Shown here piece by piece: positions 1 through 11,020 of a DNA stretch of 64,000 nucleotides (its first letter is position 1; every line of letters starts with the position of its first letter). Where the stretch lies: NCBI GenBank assembly GCA_024180945.1, contig JAKSGN010000003.1, forward strand, positions 620,001 to 684,000, read 5' to 3'. Made by a program: the position numbers and the translations under genes. Source of the DNA: Macrophomina tecta. Lineage: Eukaryota > Ascomycota > Dothideomycetes > Botryosphaeriales > Botryosphaeriaceae. The notes under the pieces are model-generated. The model was not told the origin of the DNA and did not search any database. It saw only the letters and a program-made list of their open reading frames with translations.

Positions 1-1
1 C

Positions 2-673
2 TCACTCGCATTTGACGACCGCACCGTCGAACTCGACGTCCTGCCTTGGCAAGCCGCCGTCATCTACGCCTTCCAGGAAGATGACGATGCAGATGAAGAA
101 GACGAGAGCACGGAGCTGGACGAGCAGGCCGAACGCGAACGCCAGCGCCGCGCCCGGCTCCGCGCCGTCGGCGCCTCGAACATCCAAGCTACGCCTGAAA
201 AACCGAAGACAAGGAAACCGCCCGTCACGAAGACGGTCGAGCAGTTGGAGGAAGCGCTTCAGATGGACGAGGGTCTGCTACGTAGTGCCCTCATCTTCTG
301 GGTCGGCCATCGCGTGCTTGTCGAAAGTGCGCCCGACACCTTCGCCGTCATCGACTCGCTCGACGCGTACGATAAAGAGGCGGCCTTGGCGGCTGAGGAG
401 GCCAGGGAGAAGGCGGAAGAGCAGGCCGCTGGCGCGGCGGTCAAGAGCGCCGAAGACGTATTGGTGGAGAATATGCAGATGTATAGGCAGTTCGTCGTGG
501 GCATGCTGACGAATCAAGGCCGCATGGGCGCTGATCGCGTGTGCGCGATGCTGAAGGTTGCGCTTATGGGTGGGTTCCCGTTTGGGGTCGAGGAGGTGGG
601 CGTGTTGTTGGGACGAATGGTGGAGGAGGGGGTTTTGGTGCAGGCGGGGGAGGGGTTCGCTGTTAAGAAGTGA
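2..673 (+). CDS. apc2: Anaphase-promoting complex subunit 2 (cullin-like), 3' part
   Basis: The only open frame running in from the window edge encodes about 223 residues ending at the stop at 671-673. APC2 is the cullin-type scaffold of the anaphase-promoting complex/cyclosome, which binds the RING subunit APC11 and ubiquitinates mitotic cyclins and securin. Visible features are the end of the cullin domain (VELDVLPWQAAVIYAFQ), an acidic and charged linker, and a C-terminal winged-helix APC2 domain with YRQFVVGMLTNQG followed by GFPFGVEEVGVLLGRMVEEG. The 5' end is missing because the gene starts upstream of the window. No intron is visible in this part. The family call is strong because the terminal winged helix has the residue pattern of APC2 rather than of canonical cullins, and the Lys neddylation site context of CUL1-CUL4 is absent. 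Confidence 0.88.
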   Translation, partial: SLAFDDRTVELDVLPWQAAVIYAFQEDDDADEEDESTELDEQAERERQRRARLRAVGASNIQATPEKPKTRKPPVTKTVEQLEEALQMDEGLLRSALIFWVGHRVLVESAPDTFAVIDSLDAYDKEAALAAEEAREKAEEQAAGAAVKSAEDVLVENMQMYRQFVVGMLTNQGRMGADRVCAMLKVALMGGFPFGVEEVGVLLGRMVEEGVLVQAGEGFAVKK

Positions 674-1320
674 AGGGATTGCATGTTTGGGAGGTGAGAA
701 TGGAAAGGAGTTGTGTAGTTCTTCTGTGTGTCGCGCTGCTCAGGTAGGCATCGCAGGGGTCGTTTTAAGGTCTGAATTATCCCAATATCTGCTCCATGAC
801 GGCAGATCCGCCACAGACGTGAGAGCAATGCTGTTTGCTGAACGTGAGGCAAAGTCGCCCGAACTCCATGAGGCGACATTTTTGCCGAGGCATCGAATGT
901 GCGCATTTTGCGCAGCTGAAAAGAGAAAGCAGAAAGAGGAAAATTGGAAGAACAAGGAAAGGTGAGATCTCTTGGCTTTAGCACACCCCTATACCTGCAC
1001 TCGCACCGCAATAAAATAGTTAAAAGAGAAACGTGATGAATCTCGTTATGGCCCGCCGTTACCTTTACTCGTTTCGTCCGCGCGGTTGAGGAGCGTCGGT
1101 TCTGACTACTAATTATACATGCTGTAATTATACTACAACTAAGAGTTATTCAACGTCTTTGGTTTTTCGCGTCGACGAAGCACGATGGCAGTATTATCGC
1201 GCTCGCGAGTCCAGCCCAGACCCTAGGCCGCGTATTGCTGCATCTTGCGTGCCATCATGTCAACTCACGAGACGGCACAGTCCCGCCCCTGCATCCCTGG
1301 AGCGGGGCGCGACCGATCCA

Positions 1321-2852
1321 GCCTTGCGCAGCCTGTCATTCTTCGTATACCGAGAATTGACTCCCGATGAGCACAGGATCCGACTTGTCCATCTACTACC
1401 CCCGATGCACATCAGTTGAACGACTTTCAGATGCTGGCGCGCCTGAGCCAGCAGCCCCCGTGTCCTGCACAATCTCGCATGTCTCCCTCCACCGGCCGCC
1501 TCCCTAGTTTGTGCTTTCCTACGCCTGGGGCGATGCAAGCCTGCAAAGAGTTATTCTCGTTGACGGCGCTCCTTGTCACGTCGCGAAGAAGCTTGAAGTC
1601 GCGCTTGTTCATTTGCTGCCAGAGCATGAGCCGCTGACACTGTGGATCGACGCTCTTTGCATTGATCAAGACGATGAAGTGGCGAATTTGGCATTGGAAC
1701 GAAGCTGGAGCTGCGGCTCCGCCGCCTCTTGCAAACACTCGAGGCAGATCAAGCCAAACTCCCTCACGAAGGACTTGGGCCGTTCCTCCGAGACATCTCC
1801 ACCCAGCTGTCGCCCGAAAGTGGTGGCAGTGACAGCGCCAGCATGGCCTTGTCCCACCCCCTCAGACGCGCCTATTGGAGCCGCGTTTGGGTAGTACAAG
1901 AACTGGTGCGCGGAAAGAAAAAAGTTCAGTTCGTGTGCGGCAACACGGCCGTGTCCCAGGAATCCTTGCATCATTTGCTCAGGCTTATCAGGAACTTCAG
2001 GCAATTCCAGCCCTTCAAGGCAGCGCAACATCCACAGCCAACCGATTCTGACCCTGCCACAACCGCAATCGACACGCGGGACCCCGTCAACCTCCTCAAA
2101 ATCCGACGGGCTGCGGGGCCTTTCCCACTCATATACCTGATCCGCACACTCCGATATTTCCAAGCAACAAACTCTCGGGACAGGATTTTCGCGTTCTTAA
2201 GCTTTGCGGCGGATGCGGCAGCACTCGGTCTCCTTCCCGACTACCGGAAGTCCTGCAAGGAGGTGTATATCGAAACTACAACCTCCCTGGCCAGGAACGG
2301 GTATTTTGACGTCCTTTCGCTCTGCGACGTCCACAAAGACATTCCACGCCTTCTTTCCTGGGTTCCGGGCCTCACCAGGACAAGCTACAGAGTGCCCCTC
2401 CAGCAAAGGGCCATATAGCAGCAGCTTCCCTGGGTACTGATGTCTGTTCTCACAGTTGGTTCCAGGACCGTCTCAATGCCGCTCTCCCGTCCGAAGTCAA
2501 TTGGCCCCCGGGCTTTATTTGCAGCCAGTTGGCCCCAGACGACCCAGCACTGCTGAACTTGCGTCGAGTAATCATAGATGAGTCCGGTGGTAGGCATGCA
2601 TCCGAGCGGAAATGGCCCCTGCTTCTCGAAAAGCCTTCATCGCGTACATGGCTGTGGCCGGCGAAAGGGACTCTGAAGAGGTATAACGGAGTGATGCCGG
2701 GGCCCCACGACCGGTATTTCAGAGTGTTGGAGGGGCGAACAGTGTGCGAAAAAGAGCAAGATGGCAATGCTGAGGGCTCCTTTAGGGGGGTCACTGGCGT
2801 TTGGGGAAGAGCTGTGAGCTTGAAAGGGTTGATGAGTGATCGAAGAGGATGA
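1321..2852 (+). pseudogene. Heterokaryon-incompatibility (HET) domain gene remnant
   Basis: HET-domain landmarks occur in the right order but in different frames. IRLVHLLP near 1378 is in one frame. The conserved LSYAWGD (1514) and LWIDALCIDQ (about 1640) are in a second frame, directly preceded by an in-frame TAG at 1505. YWSRVWVVQELV and DRIFAFL (1870-2195) are back in the first frame, which stops at 2416-2418. Between the CIDQ block and the next helix the usual segment (W.Q...M..IY..A....WLG) is missing, so an internal deletion is likely as well as frameshifts near 1400 and 1680. An open stretch at 2452-2852 may be the old 3' end, but I cannot place it in the family. HET proteins trigger cell death after fusion of unlike hyphae. 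An unusual intron arrangement could explain the TAG (ccctag looks like a splice acceptor), but not all the shifts together. Confidence 0.7.
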
Positions 2853-3239
2853 CCCGTCAGCCAGGAGGCGGGTTTCCAGAAGAAAGCAAGTGTGAGTAGC
2901 TGGTCCACGTGGCCCAGATATGTGCCTCTTGCCCTCGCTTGCTCGATTTGCCCAGGTAAATTTTTGATGCATCAGGCTTTTCAAACACTTGCAACAAAGC
3001 TCAATTTCTCCATAACGCAATGCCCGATACTTATTGCACAAGGAGTAGGTCATTGGTGAAGCTCTCATATCAATCGTCAGTTCGTAGTTGGCGATGTGCA
3101 AGGGGTAGATGCTACATGCTCACAGCGTTCGAGACGTCCGCATGCAGAGATTTCATGACGCTTGTCACACAAGTATCTCCCTCGAGCGAGCGACAGGTCG
3201 AAAGTATTGTAGTTTACGCCACGCACAGAGGGACAGGCA
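2853..3239. other. Intergenic, no gene seen
   Basis: This is the gap between the HET remnant and the 3' end of the short-chain dehydrogenase gene. Only short chance open frames are present, and I see no repeats. Confidence 0.5.
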
Positions 3240-4351
3240 TCACATCGGAGGAGCCAACGGGATCAAGCGTCTTTGTCCTTCGTCCACGTGCTTGCTCAAC
3301 TGCTCCCCCAACCAGATGGGCTGTGCTTCGTGCAGCCTGTCCTCCACCTCGACGATCTGGTTGCCTGCAACGTAGAAAGACTTGCCGTTGACCTCTGGCC
3401 GAACTACTGGCAGCAGCAGGGCCCGTGCGGGACCCGCAGGTTGATTTCTCGGCAGCTCGCCCCAGATGTTGTAGAACTCTTCCAGCAGCATTGGGGTCTC
3501 TGCAGGAACCATATCAGTGCCCGTTTCATCATCTCGAGGCGTTCCTGTAGCTTGCAAGTAAAAGGCTGAGAGAAGGATGAGAAGTGATGGGCTGCACTGA
3601 CCAGTCATCCACGGCGCCACCATGTTAATTGTCACGTTCCTGGCCTCTACTTGCGTCCTTATGCCTCGCAGGAAGCCCAATACGCCCATCTTGCTTGCAC
3701 AATATAAGTGCAAGGGCGGACAATCAATGAAGCTCGCCGCCGATCCGGTCATGGAAATCTGCCTCTTCACACCATCATCCTTGAATTTCCCGAAATAATG
3801 CAGCGCGGCCTTGGCCATGTATATTTGGCCTGTCAGGTTGACGTCCATGGTCTTCAAGCCTGGCGGCAGAAGTTTCCCAGTGGACGGATCCGTCTTGTCG
3901 ATTGTGGCGGCGAAGTCTTCTGTATTGATTCCGGCGTTGGAGAGAACAGCGTGAAGGTTACCAAACTTGGCGATTGTGGCGTTGAAGAGGGAGAGGACGT
4001 TGTCCCAATCTGACACATCTGTCTTATGGAAGAGGATGTTGTCAGGACTGTGAGCGATCAGTCGGTGTAACTGGAGGAAGCAGTGTCTTTTACAGCACGT
4101 ACTCATCGAGCTCAGCTTCCAATGCCTCGCCTTCGGCCTCGTTCCAGTCAGCGATGGCCACATTAGCTCCATACTCTGCAGCATCGTGCTTGTCAGTATC
4201 CATTTCATAGCTCAGTCAACGTGCACAGTCCAGGCTCACCGCGGGCAATCTTGACAGCCGCCCTTCCAATCCCAGACGCTCCGCCGGTGACGATGATCGT
4301 CTTACCCTTCAGCGCCTCAAACTCGGCATCTTCGAGCTCATACGTCGTCAT
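3240..4351 (-). CDS. Short-chain dehydrogenase/reductase (SDR), NAD(P)-dependent
   Basis: Four exons (4351-4240, 4175-4103, 4047-3602, 3544-3240) join to 311 residues. The three introns of 55-64 bp have GT..AG ends. The first exon carries the Rossmann glycine motif TGGASGIG. Further on are DVSDWDN (cofactor acidic site), the SNAG motif, an active-site Ser in MTGSAAS, and the catalytic Tyr/Lys in YCASK, all at spacings normal for classical SDRs. The C-terminus has VNGKSFYVAGNQIVEVEDRL then QPIWLGE, as in a fungal SDR subgroup resembling 15-hydroxyprostaglandin dehydrogenase. The start is the ATG at 4351, which gives the usual short leader before the nucleotide-binding fold. The reaction is an alcohol/ketone oxidoreduction and the substrate cannot be told from sequence. 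No signal peptide, so probably cytosolic. Confidence 0.88.
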
Positions 4352-5202
4352 TGCTCGCGAATCAGCTTAATCTGTGCGTAGCTGGCCGTAGAGCCCCAGT
4401 CATTGAAACTTGAGTTTTGACAGCAACAAAAGATACAAAGAGGGGCCCAGGCAAAGAGCTCTCCGCAGCCCGAGCCCCTCTATACCCCTCTCTAACACCA
4501 CGGCCCGGAGGAAGCGTCTCAGCCACAGATACGCACCTCTCAAGCGCGGAGCGTATTTCATCCGCCGTGCGGAAGTGAAGTAGCCGTAAATCCGACGCCA
4601 CAAGTCGCTGACGCATGATCCCTGCAGCGTGACAAAAGAAGGGAAAGAGCACGGTCAAGATCTCCAAGACTTGCCCCACGCAGCGTTGTCTGACAGGGTG
4701 GCGTGGGGCTAGTCCTTCCCCCCGCCGCCCGGCGATGAGGGGGAGCTGTGAGATTGTTGCCCCGCACTCGGCGCCTCCTCTTCTTGCCCTTGAGCTACCC
4801 CTCATGGCCCGAGCTCCTTTTTGGGTCCCATCATCCTCGGCAGGGCAGAGCACGTGCATCTGGAAACTGCTGCTGCTCCTTGGTGCCGGGTGTCTGTACA
4901 TAGCTGCGTCCGTTGGGGAAACACACACCTCAGTTGTGTCTATACACGACCACCGCCTGCCATTGGCCACCGTCCACCTGCCTGTCCCAGCATCGGGGCC
5001 TACTCGATCCTCTCTTCTGGCAAGTCTTTCGGCCCCAATTGGAGCCTCAAATGTAGCCACCCTCCTCAGATCACCTACGTTCCCTGATCAAGCCAGCCTC
5101 CCATCATTCTCCTATATCCACACACACACACACACGCACACACAGAGAGACGCCCCACACGCGAACTACACCAACTGACCGCCCTCCTCCCCACAGCCCA
5201 TC
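4352..5202. other. Divergent promoter region with CA microsatellite
   Basis: About 850 bp separate the SDR start (-) from the decarboxylase-family start (+), so both promoters must lie here. The right end is pyrimidine/CA-rich, typical of fungal 5' leaders, and contains a (CA)n run at about 5119-5144. Open frames here look like chance. Confidence 0.5.
5119..5144. repeat. (CA)n dinucleotide microsatellite
   Basis: An uninterrupted or nearly uninterrupted CA run in the presumed 5' leader of the downstream decarboxylase-family gene. One CG step breaks it. Confidence 0.9.
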
Positions 5203-5760
5203 ATGCCCGCCACCCCCGACGCCCAACCCCCAACCGACGCCGAAATCGCCGCGGCGCGGGCGACCCTCCACCGCGCGGGCCACGCGATGCGGCGCCAGGT
5301 GGCGGGGCCGTCGCACGTCGACGCGATCCTGGCGCGCACGACGTCCTTCGGGCAGCCGATGCAAGAGCTCGCGACGACGGCGGCGTGGGGGTCGGTGTGG
5401 ACGAGGCCAGGCCTGTCGCTCAAGCAGCGGTCGCTGCTGAACGTGGCGATGCTGTGCGCGCTGAACCGCGGCCCGGAGCTGGCCGTGCATGTGCGGGGCG
5501 CGTTCCGGAACGGCGCGACCGAGGTGGAGGTGAGGGAGACGGTGCTGCAGGCGAGCGTGTACTGCGGGATGCCGGCGGGCATGGAGGTGCGTGTTTTCTC
5601 TCTTTCTTTGTTTACCCCGCCTGCTATGGTTTTGGGTTCGGTGGTTGTAAATGGTGGGTGCTGATCCTGGCGTGCGTGCTCATAGGGGTTCAGGATTGCG
5701 GAGAGGGTGTTGAATGAGGTGCGGGCGGAGGGGATTGTGGTGGAGAAGGGAGAGGAGTAA
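5203..5760 (+). CDS. Carboxymuconolactone decarboxylase (CMD/AhpD-like) family protein
   Basis: Two exons, 5203-5586 and about 5686-5760, give 152 residues. The intron runs from GTGCGT to CATAG, and splicing restores the frame (ME-GFRIAERVLNEVRAEG). The protein is one CMD domain, with the fold signature SLKQRSLLNVAMLCALNR, then GPELAVHVRGAFRNGAT and the helix ETVLQASVYCGMPAG. The single Cys in VYCGMPAG and the His in AVHVRGA match residues of the gamma-carboxymuconolactone decarboxylase type rather than the CxxC of AhpD peroxidase partners. Family members decarboxylate gamma-carboxymuconolactone in the protocatechuate branch of the beta-ketoadipate pathway, though many fungal relatives have unknown substrates. 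It converges on homogentisate dioxygenase with a 330-bp gap. Confidence 0.85.
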
Positions 5761-6090
5761 TATAGTAATGTGAGAGTGAAGGGATATTTTGTGCGTTGAC
5801 GCAAGTGCCACTGGACATGCGGACCAGGGGAGGAGCGGGCCGGTCGATCCGAATGACCACTTTCCGCGGGATCGGGTAACCGAAGAATCCCTCCTGTATA
5901 GCCTGTAGAGTCGTAAAAATGATGGCATATCCATCTGATTGCTACATACTTGTTGTGGAAATATGGAAAGAGCCGGCAATATTGAATCAATCAACGATCT
6001 GTATTGCCCCAAACGCTCAGATATCTTCAGTCCCCCTCTCATTTTGCCGACCTTCGTAACCAGCCCTTCCACTTGAACGTCTCAATCGCC
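5761..6090. other. Convergent 3' intergenic gap
   Basis: A 330-bp stretch shared by the 3' ends of the CMD-family gene (+) and homogentisate dioxygenase (-). It should hold both polyadenylation regions. No other feature seen. Confidence 0.5.
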
Positions 6091-7628
6091 TCAATGCGCC
6101 CCATTACCAACCCCGTTCCCAATACTCAACCCCTTGGCCGCCTTGGCCAAGATCTCATCCACCTCGGCCTTATGGCTCGAGAAATTGTCGACAAGATTAT
6201 CCCACATCTTCGGCTCATGCTCGTGCTTCTTCTTGCTGTTCCAAGCATAATCCGTAATAGTGAAGGGCCGGCTGCTCTCGAACATGAACGCAATACTGGC
6301 AAGCGAGATCTGCACCTGGGGCTGCTCGTTCTCCGAGGCGGCCTTGAACTGCTCGTACGCGACGCCGTGCGGCACCATGCCGCACTCAAACGAGATACTG
6401 CCCGGCTGGAACTCATCCGAGCGGCCGCCATACTCGCCGTAGATGAGACCCATTAGCTCGGAGGCGACGTTGCGGTGGTAGTAAGGTGGGCGGTAGGTAT
6501 GGCTGGCGACGTCCCAGCGCGGGGAGAAGATGAGGAAGTCGGCAAGCGGAGCGTGCGGATCGCGGGACGGGGCCGTCAGCACGCAGAAGATGCTCGGGTC
6601 AATGTGGTCCACGGAGATGGAGCCGACGTTGACGAATTTGGTCAGGTCGTACTTGTAGGGCACGTAGTTGCCGTGCCAAGCGACGACGTCGAAGGGGCAG
6701 TGATTCTGCGTGCTCTTGAAGAGCTTTCCGCCAAGCTTGTAGACGATCTCCCACGGGTCGTTTTGCGTGACTTCGTAGGCAGCGGTCGGGTGCAAGAAGT
6801 CGCGCGGGTTGGCCAGGCCGTTGGCGCCGAGCGGTCCCAGGGCGGGCAGCTCCCATTGTGAGCCCCAAACTTCGAGAATGTAGCCGCGCGTGGGCCCTTC
6901 TATCTTCACCTTGAAGCGCTGGCCGCGTTGGATGACGGCGATCTCTCCCGGCTGGACGTATAGGTGGCCGAATTCGGTCTGGATGTCGAGGGCTCCCTGC
7001 TGCGGGACGATGAGCATTTCTCCATCGCTGTTGACGAAGGCCTTCTTCTCCATGCTTCTGTTGGCAACATATACGTGAGTTGCTAGACCCTCGCGCAAGG
7101 TGGGATCGCCACTGCCGGCGACAGTCTTCCAGCCGGTGGTGAAATCTGTTGGTTCGCCCTCGGGGATGTCGAAGGGCAGCCATGCCAATTGCGTGGGTGA
7201 GACGTGAACGCGTGGGTTGATGGTCAGGAAGTTCGTCTCTGTGTCCTTGTTATCTGGGAGATCGGTCTGGCCGTCAATTAGTCTTTGTCCGACCCACAGC
7301 AGTGTCGATGGCTCACAAAACCCTGATGGGCAACCGCCGGACGTGCACGGTATAGCCAGGCTTTCTTGTTTGTATGTCTAGGAGCCACAAATGCGGTGCC
7401 CGTCATCTGCTCCGCATAGAGCCCAAAGCGCACAGCGCGGGGACTGTTTTGTCCTTGAGGGATGGTGCCAGGCACGGCCTCGGACTCGAAATGGTTGCCG
7501 AATCCGGGCTGGTACTTGTAAGGGTCATTTTTCCTTGTGGCGAAAGATGGAATCTGTCCATTTTTCTGAGTCTCGGCCCAGTGGAAGATGTTCTGGTACT
7601 CCTTCGGGTTGCTGAGCTGCGTCGGCAT
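6091..7628 (-). CDS. hmgA: Homogentisate 1,2-dioxygenase
   Basis: Two exons (7628-7317 and 7266-6091) with a 50-bp GT..AG intron join to 495 residues. The enzyme opens the homogentisate ring with O2 and Fe(II) to give maleylacetoacetate, the central step of phenylalanine and tyrosine breakdown. Diagnostic stretches are YQPGFGNHFESEA near the N-terminus, GEIAVIQRGQRFKV in the cupin core, CPFDVVAWHGNYVPYKYDL, and the iron site: the His and Glu of YYHRNVASELMG and the His of GMVPHG. The length is slightly above the ~450 of well-known fungal enzymes, partly from a C-terminal Gly/Asn-rich end (GLSIGNGVGNG). No signal peptide, so cytosolic. The usual fungal neighbours (fumarylacetoacetase, maleylacetoacetate isomerase) are not in this window, which is unusual for hmgA in ascomycetes. 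Dioxygenase identity is near certain. Confidence 0.96.
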
Positions 7629-9189
7629 GTTGAAAGTCCAATTCCTCGGCTAAATGTTGGTGGAGAAAGCAGTTGAGGGAAATTTGTTGCAGGGCGCAAC
7701 GGCGCTTACTTTACGTACAGGCTACGTGATAGTTATTTATTCGCCAGAGCTCGAAGCAAGGCTGTGTGCATCGGCAGTTGCGGATCGGAAATAAAGCTCC
7801 ATCGCAGCGCTGTGTTACAGACCCGCAGCGGGGAAGGTTGGATGTGGGGTATTGGGGGTATTTTTTCAGTGCCATCAGCTGAGCTAAACCATCCAAAAAG
7901 GTCCGTGTCGTCCGTATCGTCGCACTCTCATCTTTTTAAGACTTTCCTTCCCGAAAGTAACTTCGGGCAGTGTTCGATAAGGCCGTCGGTGCAGCACTTC
8001 GTTAGCGACGCCGGGTTCGGCCTGCGCAATCATCCGGCCCGGACTTACTTGATAAGGCATTACGCTATAGCCAGGGTCCTGCATCCGGTAGGTGGAGTAA
8101 TGAGTTGCATTACTCGGATGAAGGCTCCACGAATCAGCCTATCCGGGCATTGGTCACTACCGCTGCCGCCATCAGCGACTCGAGCGGTTCCCTGCTGTGT
8201 CTCCTTCCCCTAGTGTGAGATATTAGGATGCTTGAAATAATGAATTGGAGATTCGCTGCCTTCCACTGTATTGTGTTCCTTGGTGGTGTGATATGAGAAT
8301 ACAGTGAGCAATGCGCCGTAGCAAGATCTTCTGTTGTTGCATCTAAGGCCACCTGAGCTCTATCGGAAGCATTGATGCGGTGGTGCTCAGCCGTGTGAAA
8401 CCACATTTTTTGAGACGCTAGGATCGAACTTTTTCTCGGACTAAGGATAGCGGCGCGGGTGAAGGTCAAGAGCCGAATGCCTTGGCCTGGGCGTTCTGCA
8501 GAGAAGGGTTTGCGTGGGAGCCATGCTTGTCATCGTAACTGAGTGGATAGCCGCATTTTTTTCATCAGAAGCGAGATTCCTTCGACAACGTCCCTCGATT
8601 TTGCATGTCATGGACCTGTCTGGCCATCTTCTGACGGGCCCAGTGAGGCTGTTCTTCCTTATAGCATCGCAGCCCTGAGAACTCGTTGCTTCTGGCAGCG
8701 AAACAGAACGGATTGGCAGAGATGAGCTCAGCGAGATAAGATTGATCGGGGCAATGAAAACGTGGTAGCCTCGACTGGACGGCTGCGAAGGTTTTGAAGC
8801 AAACTGAAATGAGGTCCGCACTCAACGGCAGGCTTTGGTATACGTGGGGCCGTCAGCACGTTAGCTCCAGGACAGGTTCGCGTCAATGGTCTCTGAGATG
8901 ATTGTGGATGAAGGTCGAGTGTGACGCCGACGGTGGATGGTCAAGGGACGAGGCGAAAGGCGAAGCTGCCAGGCTGCAGCGAAGGCGACGCTCCCCCGCA
9001 CTAAAAGTCCTGGCCGCTTTTCTTCCCCAACTTTGCTCGTCCACCAGTTAACCCCTCCTTGCTCGCCACTCGCCTTGGGGAAGCAATGGCTGGACGATGG
9101 CATCCTACGTGCCGGTTCCAGCCTCACTTGGCCCTGGTTAACCTTTAAATCAATTATTCCCCGTTGAGAGCGGAATCGTGCAGCCCAGC
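7629..9189. other. Intergenic promoter region, no gene seen
   Basis: About 1.56 kb between the homogentisate dioxygenase start (-) and the hydroxyacid dehydrogenase start (+). It must contain both promoters. Several open frames of 60-150 codons show no family pattern and overlap on both strands. A TTTAAAT element near 9143 is a possible TATA-like site for the downstream gene. Confidence 0.45.
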
Positions 9190-10222
9190 ATGGCTTCCAA
9201 CTACGACTCCATAGGCTTCGTCGGCCTGGGCATCATGGGCCTTCCCATGCTCGAGAACCTTTTGAACAAGCTTCCACATAGCACTCGGTTCTACGTATAT
9301 GACGTATCCAAACCTCAGATGGAAATTCTGGCCACGCAATACCCCACCAAAGTCGAAGCCTGCCAGAATGCACGAGAGGTCGCAGACAAGTCGGTAGCTA
9401 AACCTACGCGCTCCCCTCCACTCTAAGCCGCCTTCTTACCGCTTCTCCCTGCAGAACATCATACTATCCATGGTTCCCGAAGGTTCCCACGTCCGCTCCG
9501 TCTACCTGACTCCTGAAACCGGCGTCCTCGCCGCGGCCGACCTCTCCAACAAGCTCCTCATCGACTGCTCCACCATCGACACCGCCACCTCCCTCGCCGT
9601 CCGCAAGCAGACTCTGTCCCTCCACCCCACCGCTTCTTTCTACGACGCCCCCGTCTCCGGTGGCCAGCTCGGCGCCCAGCAAGCCACGCTGACCTTCATG
9701 CTCGGCTGCGCGACCCGCGACCCCAATCTCGCCCTGCTGCGCGACCTGCTCGGCAAGATGGGCTCCTCCGTCTTCCCCTGCGGCGGCCCGTCGCTGGGCT
9801 TGACGGCGAAGCTCTGCAATAACTACTGCAGCGGTTTGATTGCTATCGCCACATCGGAGGCTATGAATATTGGTATCGCGTCTGGCATGGATCCGCGTGT
9901 CCTCAAGGACATCTTCCACACCAGCACCGCTCAGAGCGCCATCCTCGATAAGTGGTGCCCGGTGCCTGGGATCGTGCCGGGCGTGCCGTCGAGTAACGGG
10001 TACAAGGGTGGGTTCAAGGTCCAGCTCATGCGCAAGGATTTTGGGCTCGCGGTTGATACGGCGAAGAGATTGGGCGTGCGGCTGGCGTTGGGGGAAGCCG
10101 GGTTGGCGACGTATACCGCCACGATGAATGACCCCCGTTTCAGAGATTTGGATTCGAGGGTCGTTTATCGTTATTTGGGCGGGCGAGACGATTGGAAGAG
10201 CGACTTTGAGGACGTTGATTGA
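9190..10222 (+). CDS. 3-hydroxyisobutyrate dehydrogenase-family oxidoreductase
   Basis: Exons 9190-9393 and 9455-10222, with a 61-bp GT..AG intron, give 323 residues. I chose the ATG at 9190 because the nucleotide-binding motif IGFVGLGIMGLPM follows within eight residues. The beta-hydroxyacid dehydrogenase features are complete: substrate motif DAPVSGGQLGAQQATL, NADP/NAD Rossmann glycines, and the catalytic Lys in TAKLCNNYCSGLIA, followed by the all-helical C-terminal domain with KDFGLAVDTAKRLG. In valine catabolism the enzyme oxidises 3-hydroxyisobutyrate to methylmalonate semialdehyde, usually in mitochondria. Fungi carry several paralogs, and this one has no clear mitochondrial presequence (starts MASNYDS), so a cytosolic relative acting on another beta-hydroxyacid is possible. 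Confidence 0.88.
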
Positions 10223-10987
10223 GGTATGGGATCATCGCATTGGGATGGAGCTAACTGTGGCTTCTAGACGAGCGGGAAGACACGTAGAGCGGTACACAGA
10301 TAACATATTCATTTCTGAAAAGTATGCCTAGCGATCAATGCGAAGAAGGTACTTTGATTTGTTTCACACCCTCTCGTATGCAAGGTTGCGGTATATCTGG
10401 ATCAGTTTCTGCAGGGCTCGTGGTGGGGCAATTGACAGCTTCATTGACGGCGATGGTGCTTTAAGGCCAGACCTACCTTACAGAAATAGCACCACTGCAC
10501 GAGGTCCAACCACGCACTATGCCAGTGAGAGCGGGACTGCTCACAGTGGCACACCAGCAGATAGCTCCTTCGCACTGGTACCTGAAGCTGACCCCTGCTT
10601 CTGGCACCTCGGAAGATTGTGCGTTTCCAATACTTCATCCATCACCTTCACCCCTCCTGACCAGCTTCATAGATGGCCCGCTCCAGCGTATACTCGCCAC
10701 AGCCGCATCGCCCAAGCCCGTCCTCACCGGGCCCTCCCGCACATCGCCAATCTCAATACTAGTAGTAGCGTCATAGACACAGTCGGAAATAAATTGCCTA
10801 AGTGTCTCCGCCCACAACGACCAGTAACCCCCCACCTCGCCTACAGGCTTGTAGTCGCCAACAGTGACGGTTCAGTCACCACTGAAGAACGATGTCGTTG
10901 TTTGACCAGTCACTTGCAGTGTTTCAGCAGCGGCAACAAGAGTAGCAGTTGCTTCTCGGGACTGTCTGTTTTGCTCAGCCAGGGCCT

Positions 10988-11020
<33 letters not shown>

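Noticed and set aside
4735..5178. Plus-strand open frame of 147 codons ending in a His/Thr run
   Set aside because: The His/Thr run is the translated CA microsatellite, and the frame lies in the presumed promoter and leader of the CMD-family gene.
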